Assembly: GCA_964515755.1 (NCBI GenBank)
Contig: CAZEVK010000029.1
Coordinates: forward strand, 1-21,245
Direction: 5' to 3'
Length of the DNA stretch: 21,245 nucleotides
DNA from: JAGVLN01 sp964515755
GTDB taxonomy: Bacteria; Pseudomonadota; Alphaproteobacteria; Rickettsiales; JABSSG01
This document shows positions 7,800 through 15,402 of the stretch, piece by piece. A program made the translations under genes and the position numbers. Each line of letters opens with the position of its first letter. The stretch's first letter is position 1. The notes under the pieces were generated by a model. The model was given only the letters and a program-made list of their open reading frames with translations, had not been told where the DNA came from and searched no databases.

Positions 7800-9022
7800 C
7801 TTTAAAAGTAATCAATCAGTTATTGCATTTTTCTTCTGTAGATAAGCTTTTTGCTGCTTTACAGAGTTATGGCGGAAGCATTAGATTTATTGGAGGTTGT
7901 GTACGTGATGCTCTCTTAAATAAGAAACCAACAGATATAGATATTGCTACTAATTTATTACCTGAGCAGGTTCAAGCTGCTTTGACTATGAAGAATATAA
8001 AAAATATTCCTTTAGGTATCGAACATGGAACTGTATTGGCAATTATAGATAATCATTCTTATGAGATAACTACCCTTCGTAAAGATATTAGCACTGATGG
8101 TAGAAAAGCTATAGTAAAATTTACTGATGATTGGAAAGAGGATGCGCAGAGACGTGATTTTACTATTAATGCTATGAGTTATTGTCCCATAAATCATAAA
8201 CTATATGATTATTTTAATGGCTTGGATGATTTAGATCGTGGTGTAGTAAGATTTATTGGAAATCCTGAGCAAAGAATAAAGGAAGATTATTTAAGAATTT
8301 TAAGATATTTTAGATTTCTTGGTTGTTATGGTATAGGTGAGGTCGAGCAGAAATCGTTTAATGCTTGCATAGAAAATAAAAGTTATATCAATAAATTATC
8401 TGCAGAAAGGAAATGGCAAGAGTTCGCTAAAATACTACAGCTTCAGGATAGTTTATATGTTATATCTTTAATGAATGATTTTGCTATTCTTAAGGAATTA
8501 ATTAGTGATTTAAGGCCTAATTTTCTTAAAATTTATAAAAATTTATTAGATTTAGAAACTGCTTATGGAAGTGAAATTAATTATCTAATTAAGCTATTTA
8601 TTTTGGTTAATAGTGATGATAAAGAGTCATTAAATCATATTATAAATACTTTAAAATTAACTAATAAACAAAAAAAATATTTATTAGCTATGCAAGCTAC
8701 TATTCCATCGTTAAAGAGTATTAAACTTTTAACTTTAGCTTATAAAAATGGCAAGGAATTAGCATTTGCAGCATTAGTTTTTTATTTAGCTAGTATTAAT
8801 ATTCCAGTAGCAGATGCGTTAATGAAAATAAATCAGCTAGATGATCTTGTAATAAAAAAACTACCTGTCTCAGGTAAAGATATAATGACTACTCTGCAGG
8901 TAAAACAAAGTCCAAAAATAGGTAAGTTATTGCAAATTGCAGAAGAATACTGGTTGGAAGGCAACTGTATTCCTACAAAAAATGATTTACTCACTATGCT
9001 TGGTTATTTCATTAATACATAG
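7796..9022 (+). CDS. cca: CCA tRNA nucleotidyltransferase (class II)
   Basis: This enzyme adds or repairs the 3'-CCA end of tRNAs without a template. The 408-residue protein has the class II nucleotidyltransferase signature GGCVRDALL at 33-41, the metal-binding DxD at D47/D49 (TDIDIAT), the 'RRDFTINAM' motif at 119-127, and 'EDYLRILRYFRF' at 163-174, the segment that includes the nucleotide-selection helix. The C-terminal half is helical and divergent, as is usual. The C-terminal pattern is not that of a plain poly(A) polymerase, but separating CCA-adding, A-adding and poly(A) activity from sequence alone is uncertain. Start: an in-frame TAA at 7790-7792 limits the ORF, so the ATG at 7796 is the first possible start. 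No Shine-Dalgarno is visible and the ATG lies in a hairpin arm. A TTG at 7823 is a possible alternative. The 3' end overlaps convergent phaC by 19 bases. Confidence 0.93.
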   Translation: MTLKVINQLLHFSSVDKLFAALQSYGGSIRFIGGCVRDALLNKKPTDIDIATNLLPEQVQAALTMKNIKNIPLGIEHGTVLAIIDNHSYEITTLRKDISTDGRKAIVKFTDDWKEDAQRRDFTINAMSYCPINHKLYDYFNGLDDLDRGVVRFIGNPEQRIKEDYLRILRYFRFLGCYGIGEVEQKSFNACIENKSYINKLSAERKWQEFAKILQLQDSLYVISLMNDFAILKELISDLRPNFLKIYKNLLDLETAYGSEINYLIKLFILVNSDDKESLNHIINTLKLTNKQKKYLLAMQATIPSLKSIKLLTLAYKNGKELAFAALVFYLASINIPVADALMKINQLDDLVIKKLPVSGKDIMTTLQVKQSPKIGKLLQIAEEYWLEGNCIPTKNDLLTMLGYFINT

Positions 9023-10764
9023 CTTCCTGGAGCTTTTTCTATACGATATTTTTCCACATTAGTTGGAGAAGTTAGCTCTCCAGAATAAGTTTTAAGCCAT
9101 TCTATCCAATTAGGCCACCATGAACCATCATATTTTGTTGCATGATTCAACCATTTAGTGCTATCTACATTATTGCAATCATCGTTGACCCAGTAATGAT
9201 ACTTCTTCTTGTTAGGCGGGTTAACTACTCCTGCTACGTGTCCCGAGCCTGATAAAACAAATTTTATTTTATTTCCAATTAATTTAGTTGCTTTAAATGT
9301 TGCTTTCCAAGGAGCTATATGATCATCAAAGGCCGCAAGAAAATAACATGGAATTTTAATTTTTCCTAAATCTATAGGAGTATTTGCTACTTTTAATTTA
9401 TTAGGCTTACATAGGTTATTTTCTAGATACATATTTCTTAAATAAAAGCTATGCATTTTTGCTGGTAATCTTGTCGAATCTGCATTCCAATATAAAATAT
9501 CAAAAGGTATTGGCTCTTTTCCTAATAGATAGTTATTAATAAAGAACGACCAGATCATGTCGTTAGATCTTAATAAACTAAATGTCGTGCTCATATAATT
9601 TCCATCATAATAGCCATCTTCTAACATTTTTTCTTCTATTTTTTGTAATTGATCATCATCAATAAAAACCAAGATATCCCCTGAATCTTTAAAATCTAAT
9701 AAAGTTGCAAGCAAAGTTGCTGATTTTACTGTAGTGTCTTCTTTATTAGTTAAATATGCCTGAGTTATACATGCTAAGGTCCCACCTAAGCAGTATCCAA
9801 ATAGGTTAACATGCTTTTTGTTTGTAATTTTTTTAATAAAATTAATTGCTTCAATTGGTCCTTCTAGCATGTAGTTATCAAAAGATTTACTACTAAGCTT
9901 TGCATCTGGATTGATCCATGAAATAAGAAAAACTTCATAGCCATTAGCTAATATCCATTTTATGAATGAATCTTGTTCTGTTAAATCAAGTATATAATAT
10001 TTGTTAATCCAAGGAGGAATTACTAGTAGAGGAATTGAGTAAGTTTTTTCTGTAATAGGAGTGTAGTGAATTAGTTGCATTAGATCATTTTGATAAATCA
10101 CATAGCCTTTAGTATTTGCAATGTTTTTACCTATTTCAAAATTAGAATTTTTTGTTCTATTTATATCAAATATATGTTTGCTATTATCAAGGTCTTCAAT
10201 AAAATTATCCAAACCTTTCAATAAATTTTCACCATATGAATCAATAGTTTCTTTTAATACTGTTGGGTTAGTATAAATAAAATTAGAAGGTGCTAATGCA
10301 TTTGTTATTTGTTTTATGAAAAAATTAGCTCGGAGTTTAGCTTTGCTTTCCACATTAATATTAGTTAATACACTATTTAGCCATTCTGAATTCATTAGGT
10401 ATGTTTGTTGTATAATGTTGAAGAAAAAGTTTTTATCCCAAGATTCATCACGAAATCTTTTGTCTTTTTTAGATGGTTGATAAATAGACTTTGGGTTTTC
10501 TCCTACTATTTTTTTTAGACTATAGTTTAGCAATTCTATAGAGTTTTTAATATATTTTGCTTGTAAATTAATCAATTGTTGAGGATCGGTGTATAAGCTC
10601 GACAGGACTTCGGTAAAAGTTTTACTCATGCTCAAAGAATCAAGAATAGAATCTTTTTCTTTAGAACTTTCAGCTTGAAGAATTTTTCCTAACAATATCT
10701 GATATTTTTCAAGTATCTTTAGAGAGTTAAAAGAGACTTTTTGAATATCAATTTTTGATTGCAT
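9004..10764 (-). CDS. phaC: Class I poly(3-hydroxyalkanoate) synthase PhaC
   Basis: PhaC polymerises (R)-3-hydroxyacyl-CoA, usually 3-hydroxybutyryl-CoA, into storage polyester at the granule surface. The 586-residue length matches class I synthases (about 590). An N-terminal region of about 100 residues is followed by the PhaC N domain (about 110-280) and an alpha/beta-hydrolase core. The lipase-like box GYCLGG is at 323-328 with nucleophile C325. The acid is D481 in 'FDDHIAPW' and the base H509 in 'SGSGHVAGVVNPP'. The conserved 'PPWINKYYILDL' and the C-terminal 'GSWWPNWIEWL' are also present. All catalytic residues are intact, so activity is plausible. It is 158 bases downstream of scoB on the same strand; I see no strong ribosome-binding site. 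Its end overlaps the cca end. No PhaE/PhaR-subunit partner is needed for class I. Confidence 0.96.
   Translation of the reverse strand: MQSKIDIQKVSFNSLKILEKYQILLGKILQAESSKEKDSILDSLSMSKTFTEVLSSLYTDPQQLINLQAKYIKNSIELLNYSLKKIVGENPKSIYQPSKKDKRFRDESWDKNFFFNIIQQTYLMNSEWLNSVLTNINVESKAKLRANFFIKQITNALAPSNFIYTNPTVLKETIDSYGENLLKGLDNFIEDLDNSKHIFDINRTKNSNFEIGKNIANTKGYVIYQNDLMQLIHYTPITEKTYSIPLLVIPPWINKYYILDLTEQDSFIKWILANGYEVFLISWINPDAKLSSKSFDNYMLEGPIEAINFIKKITNKKHVNLFGYCLGGTLACITQAYLTNKEDTTVKSATLLATLLDFKDSGDILVFIDDDQLQKIEEKMLEDGYYDGNYMSTTFSLLRSNDMIWSFFINNYLLGKEPIPFDILYWNADSTRLPAKMHSFYLRNMYLENNLCKPNKLKVANTPIDLGKIKIPCYFLAAFDDHIAPWKATFKATKLIGNKIKFVLSGSGHVAGVVNPPNKKKYHYWVNDDCNNVDSTKWLNHATKYDGSWWPNWIEWLKTYSGELTSPTNVEKYRIEKAPGSYVLMK
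9021..9038 (+). terminator. Weak candidate intrinsic terminator of cca
   Basis: AGCTT-CCTG-GAGCT can form a 5-bp stem (one G-U pair) at 9021-9034, followed by a short T run (to 9038). It begins inside the cca stop codon and lies within the 3' coding end of phaC on the other strand. The stem is short, so this is only a candidate. Confidence 0.28.
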
Positions 10765-10922
10765 AATAATATTATAAAATAATTTATAGTATTAATTATA
10801 TACCACAATAGTTGCTCGTAAAATATTTTATATAGTTATTTGTTGTTATTTCCTGCATATTTGTTTAAAAAAAAGCTGATTTTGAGCAGATATACGTAGT
10901 TTTGGTAAAGATGGTGGCTTTG

Positions 10923-11552
10923 CTAATTGAATTCGGCTTCAGTATTTTTTCTTAATTGTTCTATACTGACATCAGGAGCCATCTCTTTTAATAACATTTT
11001 GCCGTCTACGAAATCGAAGATTGCAAGATTGGTAATTACACGATTAACTACTCCGACGCCCGTTAATGGTAACGAGCAATGTTTCACCAATTTGGCTTCT
11101 CCATTTTTTGCTGTGTGATCCATCATAATAACTACTCTTTTTGTGCCAGCAACTAAATCCATGGCTCCTCCCATACCTTTAACCATTTTGCCTGGTATCA
11201 TCCAGTTTGCCAAGTTTCCATCTTGAGAGACTTGTAATGCACCTAAGATTGTTAAATCTATATGTCCACCGCGTACCATAGCAAAAGAATCAGCACTATT
11301 AAAATAACTTGAATCAGGTAATTGGGTTATAGTTTGTTTGCCGGCATTAATTAAATCCGGATCTTCTTCTCCTTTATAAGGAAATGGGCCCATGCCCAGC
11401 ATACCATTTTCACTTTGTAACAATACATTTACACCCTCAGGCATGTGGTTTGCTACAGTAGTTGGTATACCAATACCAAGGTTTACGTACATGCCATTTT
11501 TTAATTCATACTTTGCAATAATTGAGCAAATTTGCTCTAGTGACCAAGCCAT
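10923..11552 (-). CDS. scoB: Succinyl-CoA:3-ketoacid CoA-transferase, subunit B
   Basis: This is the catalytic (beta) subunit of a family I CoA-transferase that, with ScoA, moves CoA between succinate and acetoacetate. Its 209 residues fit ScoB. The glutamate that forms the covalent CoA intermediate is E48 in 'LLQSENGMLGMGP'. Further family blocks are 'YVNLGIGIPTTVANH' and 'RGGHIDLTILGALQVS', followed by 'GNLANWMIPGKMVKGMGGAMDLV'. A Shine-Dalgarno GAGGA (minus strand, 11557-11561) overlaps the scoA TGA, and the gap between the genes is only 7 bases, so the two subunits are co-translated. The preference for acetoacetate over other 3-oxo acids (as in AtoA or PcaJ relatives) is inferred from overall resemblance. 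The neighbour phaC supports a role in acetoacetyl-CoA supply or use. Confidence 0.94.
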   Translation of the reverse strand: MAWSLEQICSIIAKYELKNGMYVNLGIGIPTTVANHMPEGVNVLLQSENGMLGMGPFPYKGEEDPDLINAGKQTITQLPDSSYFNSADSFAMVRGGHIDLTILGALQVSQDGNLANWMIPGKMVKGMGGAMDLVAGTKRVVIMMDHTAKNGEAKLVKHCSLPLTGVGVVNRVITNLAIFDFVDGKMLLKEMAPDVSIEQLRKNTEAEFN

Positions 11553-11559
11553 AAATTCC

Positions 11560-12261
11560 TCAAATTTTTTCTCTTACTGTTAATTTCTCAATAGGTTTGC
11601 GATAACTTATTCCTTGGATGAAACGATGAACATAAATACAAGGGGTATGAATATTATTAGGATCTAAAGAACCTGTCTCAACTATTTCTTCTACTTCAGC
11701 AACGGTAATTTTTGCTGCCGTAGCCATTATTGGATTAAAATTTCTCGCAGTTTTATTATAAATAATATTACCAACTTTATCGGCTTTCCAACCTTTTATG
11801 ATTGCTAAATCAGCATGTAAAGCTGTTTCCATAATATATTTCTTTCCTCCGAATTCGCGTACTTCTTTTCCTTCTGCCACGATTGTTCCATATCCTGTAT
11901 TAGTAAAAAATGCAGGAATACCGGCGCCTGCAGCGCGTATTTTCTCAGCTAACGTTCCTTGCGGGATTAATTCTAGTTCAATTTGACTATTTATTGATTG
12001 TTGTTCTAAAGTTTTATTTTCACCAACATAGGAGCCAATCATTTTTTTAATTTGGTAGTTTTTTAATAATGGTCCCAAGCCTTCCTCGTCTGTGCCACAA
12101 TTATTACTTATAATAGTTAGGCCAGTGATTTTAGAGTCATATATAGCTTTAATAAGGTTTTCTGGTATTCCACATAACCCAAAGCCTCCTGACATAATAA
12201 CTAAGTTGTCTCTTAGGATTTCTTTTAGTGCAGTTTCTGCATTGTAAAAAATCTTTGTCAT
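11560..12261 (-). CDS. scoA: Succinyl-CoA:3-ketoacid CoA-transferase, subunit A
   Basis: This is the alpha subunit partner of ScoB. The 233 residues contain 'MSGGFGLCGIPENLI' (23-37), the CoA-transferase family I signature region, then 'LTIISNNCGTDEEGLGPLL' and 'MIGSYVGENKTLEQQ'. 'IELELIPQGTLAEKIRAAGAGIPAFFT' follows, all typical of the SCOT alpha subunit. The start ATG has AAGG six bases upstream on the minus strand. A promoter-like TTGCAA-18-TATAAT lies just upstream and overlaps the 3' end of mrp, so scoAB(-phaC) could be transcribed separately from mrp. Together the pair would catalyse succinyl-CoA + acetoacetate to acetoacetyl-CoA + succinate, reversibly. Confidence 0.94.
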   Translation of the reverse strand: MTKIFYNAETALKEILRDNLVIMSGGFGLCGIPENLIKAIYDSKITGLTIISNNCGTDEEGLGPLLKNYQIKKMIGSYVGENKTLEQQSINSQIELELIPQGTLAEKIRAAGAGIPAFFTNTGYGTIVAEGKEVREFGGKKYIMETALHADLAIIKGWKADKVGNIIYNKTARNFNPIMATAAKITVAEVEEIVETGSLDPNNIHTPCIYVHRFIQGISYRKPIEKLTVREKI

Positions 12262-12297
12262 TATCAGCCTTATTTCAACTTATTGATTATATCTTAT

Positions 12298-12327
12298 ATT
12301 ATATTCTCATAACTTAAGAAATTGCAA
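12298..12327 (-). promoter_or_regulatory. Putative sigma70-type promoter for scoAB
   Basis: On the minus strand, TTGCAA (12327-12322) and TATAAT (12303-12298) are separated by 18 bases. The expected start of transcription would be about 30 bases before the scoA ATG. The -35 element lies inside the last codons of mrp. A/T-rich sequence makes chance matches common, so confidence is moderate. Confidence 0.42.
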
Positions 12328-13342
12328 CTATAACTTGCTTAGCTAAGTTTAAATAGATTTTTGCTATTTTATCGTCTTCAAGACTAGATTTTCCAAGATC
12401 AGACATAATACGAATTTTCATATCTAGCGATATTTCAGCAAGCATTTTAAGATTTAGTTTATAAGCTAAGTTCTTTACTCCATCTTGGCCAAAAATATAG
12501 CTTTTACTCCCGGTATGTTGATCAATAAAATAGCTCATATTTTCTACACAGCCAATAATTGGAATATGCATTTTTTGATACATATTAATTGCGCGCGCAA
12601 CGTCAGCTAATGCAGTAATTTGAGGAGTGGAAACAATAATTATGCCATCTATACGATAATTTTCTGCAAGACTAAGATGTATATCTCCCGTGCCTGGCGG
12701 CATGTCAATTATCAAGTAATCTAATTCTTCCCAATTGGTACCATAAAGTACTTGGTGTAATGCTTTTACTGACATTGGCCCTCGCCATATAACGGCTGAA
12801 TCTTTGGGCGCTAAATAACCTAAAGACATAGTTTTGATTCCATATTTAATAATCGGAATCATTTTTTGATCTTTAATTTCAGGCTTTTCTTCTATTCCCA
12901 ACATTGTAGGAATTGATGGGCCATAAATATCAGCATCTGCCAATCCAACTTTATATCCAATTTTTGATAGTGCTAAAGCTAAATTTACTGCAGTAGTAGA
13001 TTTTCCTACCCCTCCTTTACCAGAAGCAATAGCAATAATTTTTTTTATTTCTGGTAGAATAACTTTTTGTTTTTCAGAGTGGGAGTTTGAATAATTTTGT
13101 TCTCTAGTAAGAACTATATTAACTTTTTTTACTTCAGGGATTTGAGTAATTATTTCACGTATTTTTTTATTTATTTCTTCTATATATTGCTGATTTTCTT
13201 GATTTACATTAATTGCTAATCCAACTTCATTGTCTTTAACTCTTATTCCAGATATATATTGTGAGACAATTAAGTCACAGTTTTTGCCTTTAATAGTTAT
13301 AGTTCCTAAAAGATGATTGATTTTATTGGTTATGCTTATCAT
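12314..13342 (-). CDS. mrp: Mrp/ApbC-type iron-sulfur cluster carrier ATPase
   Basis: This is a P-loop ATPase of the Mrp/NBP35 family that is thought to carry Fe-S clusters to target apoproteins. The 342-residue protein has an N-terminal MIP18-like domain (about 1-80, 'INHLLGTITIKGKNCDLIVSQYISGI'). The ATPase domain starts at about 100, with deviant Walker A GKGGVGKST at 108-116. 'GLADADIYGPSIPTMLG' is the switch I region, and 'YLIIDMPPGTGDIHLSLA' carries the Walker B-like DxPPGTGD. The C-terminal CxxC found in enterobacterial ApbC after 'ENMS' is replaced here by 'ENMSYFIDQHTGSKSYIFG', which has no cysteine. It is divergent from hflK (93-base spacer) and precedes scoA by 52 bases on the same strand. 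Confidence 0.93.
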   Translation of the reverse strand: MISITNKINHLLGTITIKGKNCDLIVSQYISGIRVKDNEVGLAINVNQENQQYIEEINKKIREIITQIPEVKKVNIVLTREQNYSNSHSEKQKVILPEIKKIIAIASGKGGVGKSTTAVNLALALSKIGYKVGLADADIYGPSIPTMLGIEEKPEIKDQKMIPIIKYGIKTMSLGYLAPKDSAVIWRGPMSVKALHQVLYGTNWEELDYLIIDMPPGTGDIHLSLAENYRIDGIIIVSTPQITALADVARAINMYQKMHIPIIGCVENMSYFIDQHTGSKSYIFGQDGVKNLAYKLNLKMLAEISLDMKIRIMSDLGKSSLEDDKIAKIYLNLAKQVIVAIS

Positions 13343-13346
13343 AGAC

Positions 13347-13376
13347 TTGCGTTATTTGAAGATAATGCTATATATT
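13347..13376 (+). promoter_or_regulatory. Putative promoter for hflK-hflC-degP
   Basis: TTGCGT at 13347-13352 and TATATT at 13371-13376 are 18 bases apart, in the 93-base divergent spacer between mrp and hflK. An overlapping TATATA gives a 16-base spacing. The leader would be about 50 bases. This is only a pattern match in an A/T-rich spacer; opposite-strand promoter elements for mrp must lie in the same stretch. Confidence 0.33.
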
Positions 13377-13435
13377 GTGAGATTAGGATACACTGAAATG
13401 AAGTAATAATCATTAAAAAAGAAGAGAGATTATAG

Positions 13436-14548
13436 GTGTTTGACGATAAAAATTATAAATCACCTTGGGGAAAGCCTTTAAATTCTTCCAATAAAGATAC
13501 TTTTGAAGATATCTTAAGAAAACGTGCTAGTAAATTTGGGAATATATTTAAAGATAAAAAGTTTTCTCCAAATAAAGCACTTTTCTCATTACTTGGAATT
13601 ATTATTCTGATACTTTGGCTAGTATCAGGATTATATATAGTTAATGAAGGTGAACAAGCTGCTGTAACTCGTTTTGGTAAATTTGTGCGTACCGCAACTG
13701 CGGGGCCAAACTATCATTTACCTGTACCTTTTGAAGAAGTTCAAGTAGTTAATGTAGAGCATAGCCAGAAAGAAGAAATAGGTTTTCGTTCATCTATAAT
13801 TAATGGGAAGAATAATAATTATGTTAAAATTACTGGTAATGATAAATTAACTTTAATTCCTCAAGAAAGTTTGATGTTAACTGGTGATGAAAACATTGTT
13901 GATATAAATTTCTTTGTTCAATGGCATATAACTAATTTAAAAGATTATTTATTTAATATATCTGGGATTAAAGATACAGTTAAAAGTGCTGCTGAAAGTG
14001 CGATGCGTGAAGTAATTGGTAACACTCCTATTGCTGTAGCGCAAACAGAAGGTCGTGCTAAAATTGAACAAGAAACAAAAAAATTATTACAAAATACTCT
14101 TGATAAATATCAAAGTGGTATAATTATTGAAAATTTACATCTTTTAAAGGTTGATCCTCCATCTGAAGTAATTGCAGCATTTCGCGATGTGCAAACTGCT
14201 CGTGCTGATAAAGAAAGACAAATTAATCAGGCTGAATCATATCGTAATGATATTTTGCCAAAAGCAAGAGGTGAGGCCGCTAAAATGATTCAAGAAGCCG
14301 AAGGCTATAAGTCTGATGTTGTAGAAAGAGCCAAAGGTGAGTCTAGCAGGTTCTTAGAAATTTATAAACAGTATGCAAATGCTAAAGATGTTACAAAAAA
14401 GCGTATGTACCTAGAAACTATGGAAGAAATTTTAGAAAATTCTACCAAATTTGTAATTGGTGATGATGCTGGTAAATCAGTTGTACCTTATTTGCTTTTG
14501 AATAAAGATAATAATAAAGTAATTAATAGCGCAGAAAATGAAGGATAA
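13436..14548 (+). CDS. hflK: FtsH protease modulator HflK (SPFH/band 7 protein)
   Basis: HflK and HflC form a large membrane assembly that encloses and modulates the FtsH protease. The 370-residue protein has a short cytoplasmic N-terminus with the Trp-containing 'SPWGK' motif, one membrane segment (about 49-69, LFSLLGIIILILWLVSGLYIV region), a periplasmic SPFH domain (about 70-250, from 'NEGEQAAVTRFGKF') and a long charged helix ('ARADKERQINQAESYRND') typical of HflK. The start is GTG: an in-frame TAG (13433-13435) lies directly before it, and no other early start is available. A purine-rich GAGAG lies about 7 bases upstream. The 3' end overlaps hflC by 11 bases. Confidence 0.96.
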   Translation: MFDDKNYKSPWGKPLNSSNKDTFEDILRKRASKFGNIFKDKKFSPNKALFSLLGIIILILWLVSGLYIVNEGEQAAVTRFGKFVRTATAGPNYHLPVPFEEVQVVNVEHSQKEEIGFRSSIINGKNNNYVKITGNDKLTLIPQESLMLTGDENIVDINFFVQWHITNLKDYLFNISGIKDTVKSAAESAMREVIGNTPIAVAQTEGRAKIEQETKKLLQNTLDKYQSGIIIENLHLLKVDPPSEVIAAFRDVQTARADKERQINQAESYRNDILPKARGEAAKMIQEAEGYKSDVVERAKGESSRFLEIYKQYANAKDVTKKRMYLETMEEILENSTKFVIGDDAGKSVVPYLLLNKDNNKVINSAENEG

Positions 14549-15392
14549 AAAAATCTTATATATAATATCAGCTTTTGCAGCTGTTATATTATTATTTAAT
14601 CTATTTTTTCTTGTTGATCAAACTCAACAAGCAGTGGTATTGCAATTTGGTGAGTCTGTAAGAATTGAAAAAGATCCTGGTTTACACGTAAAAGTTCCTT
14701 TTATTCAAAATGTTATGTATTTTGATAATAGATTATTGAATGTAGTAGCTGATGAAAAGGAACTAATTGCCAAAGACCAGAAGCGCGTTATTATTAGCGC
14801 TTACGCTAAATATAGAATTACTGATCCTTTAAAATTTTATCAAACCGTTAAAACTGTAAAAGGGTTAGAGGCTAGGCTTAATAACATCTTAGACTCCTCA
14901 CTAAGACAAGTTATAGGAGATGAGCCATTAGCAATATTATTAACAAATGCTCGTTCTGCAATCATGGAACGTATTCAACATATAGTTAATAAAGAGTCTT
15001 TAAAATTTGGTATTGATGTAGTCGATGCTAGAATTCTTCGCGCAGATTTACCAAATGAAAATAGTTTAGCTGTTTATAAAAGAATGCAATCAGATCGAGA
15101 GAAAGAAGCAAAAGAATTTAGAGCTCAAGGTGAAGAAGAAGCACAAATTATTCAATCTACTTCTGAGAAAGAGAAGACTATACTCTTAGCCAAAGCATAT
15201 AAAACTGCACAAACTCTTAAAGGAGAAGGTGATGCTACTGCATCAAAGATTTACTCTGATGCTTTTCGCATTGATCCAGAGTTTTATAATTTTTATCGTT
15301 CTTTAGAAGCTTATAGAAAATCATTTAATAACAAAGATAATACTTCTATAATTTTATCACCCAAGGGAGAGTTTTTGCGCTTTTTTAACTAA
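14538..15392 (+). CDS. hflC: FtsH protease modulator HflC (SPFH/band 7 protein)
   Basis: HflC is the partner of HflK in the membrane complex around FtsH. The 284-residue protein begins with a short positively charged stretch and one N-terminal membrane anchor (about 6-26), followed by 'DQTQQAVVLQFGE', the start of the SPFH domain. The 'GLHVKVPFIQNVMYFDNRLL' block, 'IDVVDARILRADLPNENSLAVYKRM' and 'REKEAKEFRAQGEEEAQ' (helical region) are all characteristic of HflC. The C-terminal 'DPEFYNFYRSLEAYRKSF' is the conserved tail. The start ATG lies inside the end of hflK, so translation is likely coupled. degP follows after 10 bases. Confidence 0.96.
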   Translation: MKDKKILYIISAFAAVILLFNLFFLVDQTQQAVVLQFGESVRIEKDPGLHVKVPFIQNVMYFDNRLLNVVADEKELIAKDQKRVIISAYAKYRITDPLKFYQTVKTVKGLEARLNNILDSSLRQVIGDEPLAILLTNARSAIMERIQHIVNKESLKFGIDVVDARILRADLPNENSLAVYKRMQSDREKEAKEFRAQGEEEAQIIQSTSEKEKTILLAKAYKTAQTLKGEGDATASKIYSDAFRIDPEFYNFYRSLEAYRKSFNNKDNTSIILSPKGEFLRFFN

Positions 15393-15402
15393 CTAATAAG
15401 GC

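Noticed and set aside
10862..10890. Possible terminator after scoB: T8 run on the minus strand after CTGCTCAAAATCAGC
   Set aside because: Only a 3-bp stem (GCT/AGC) can form before the T run, too weak to support an intrinsic terminator.
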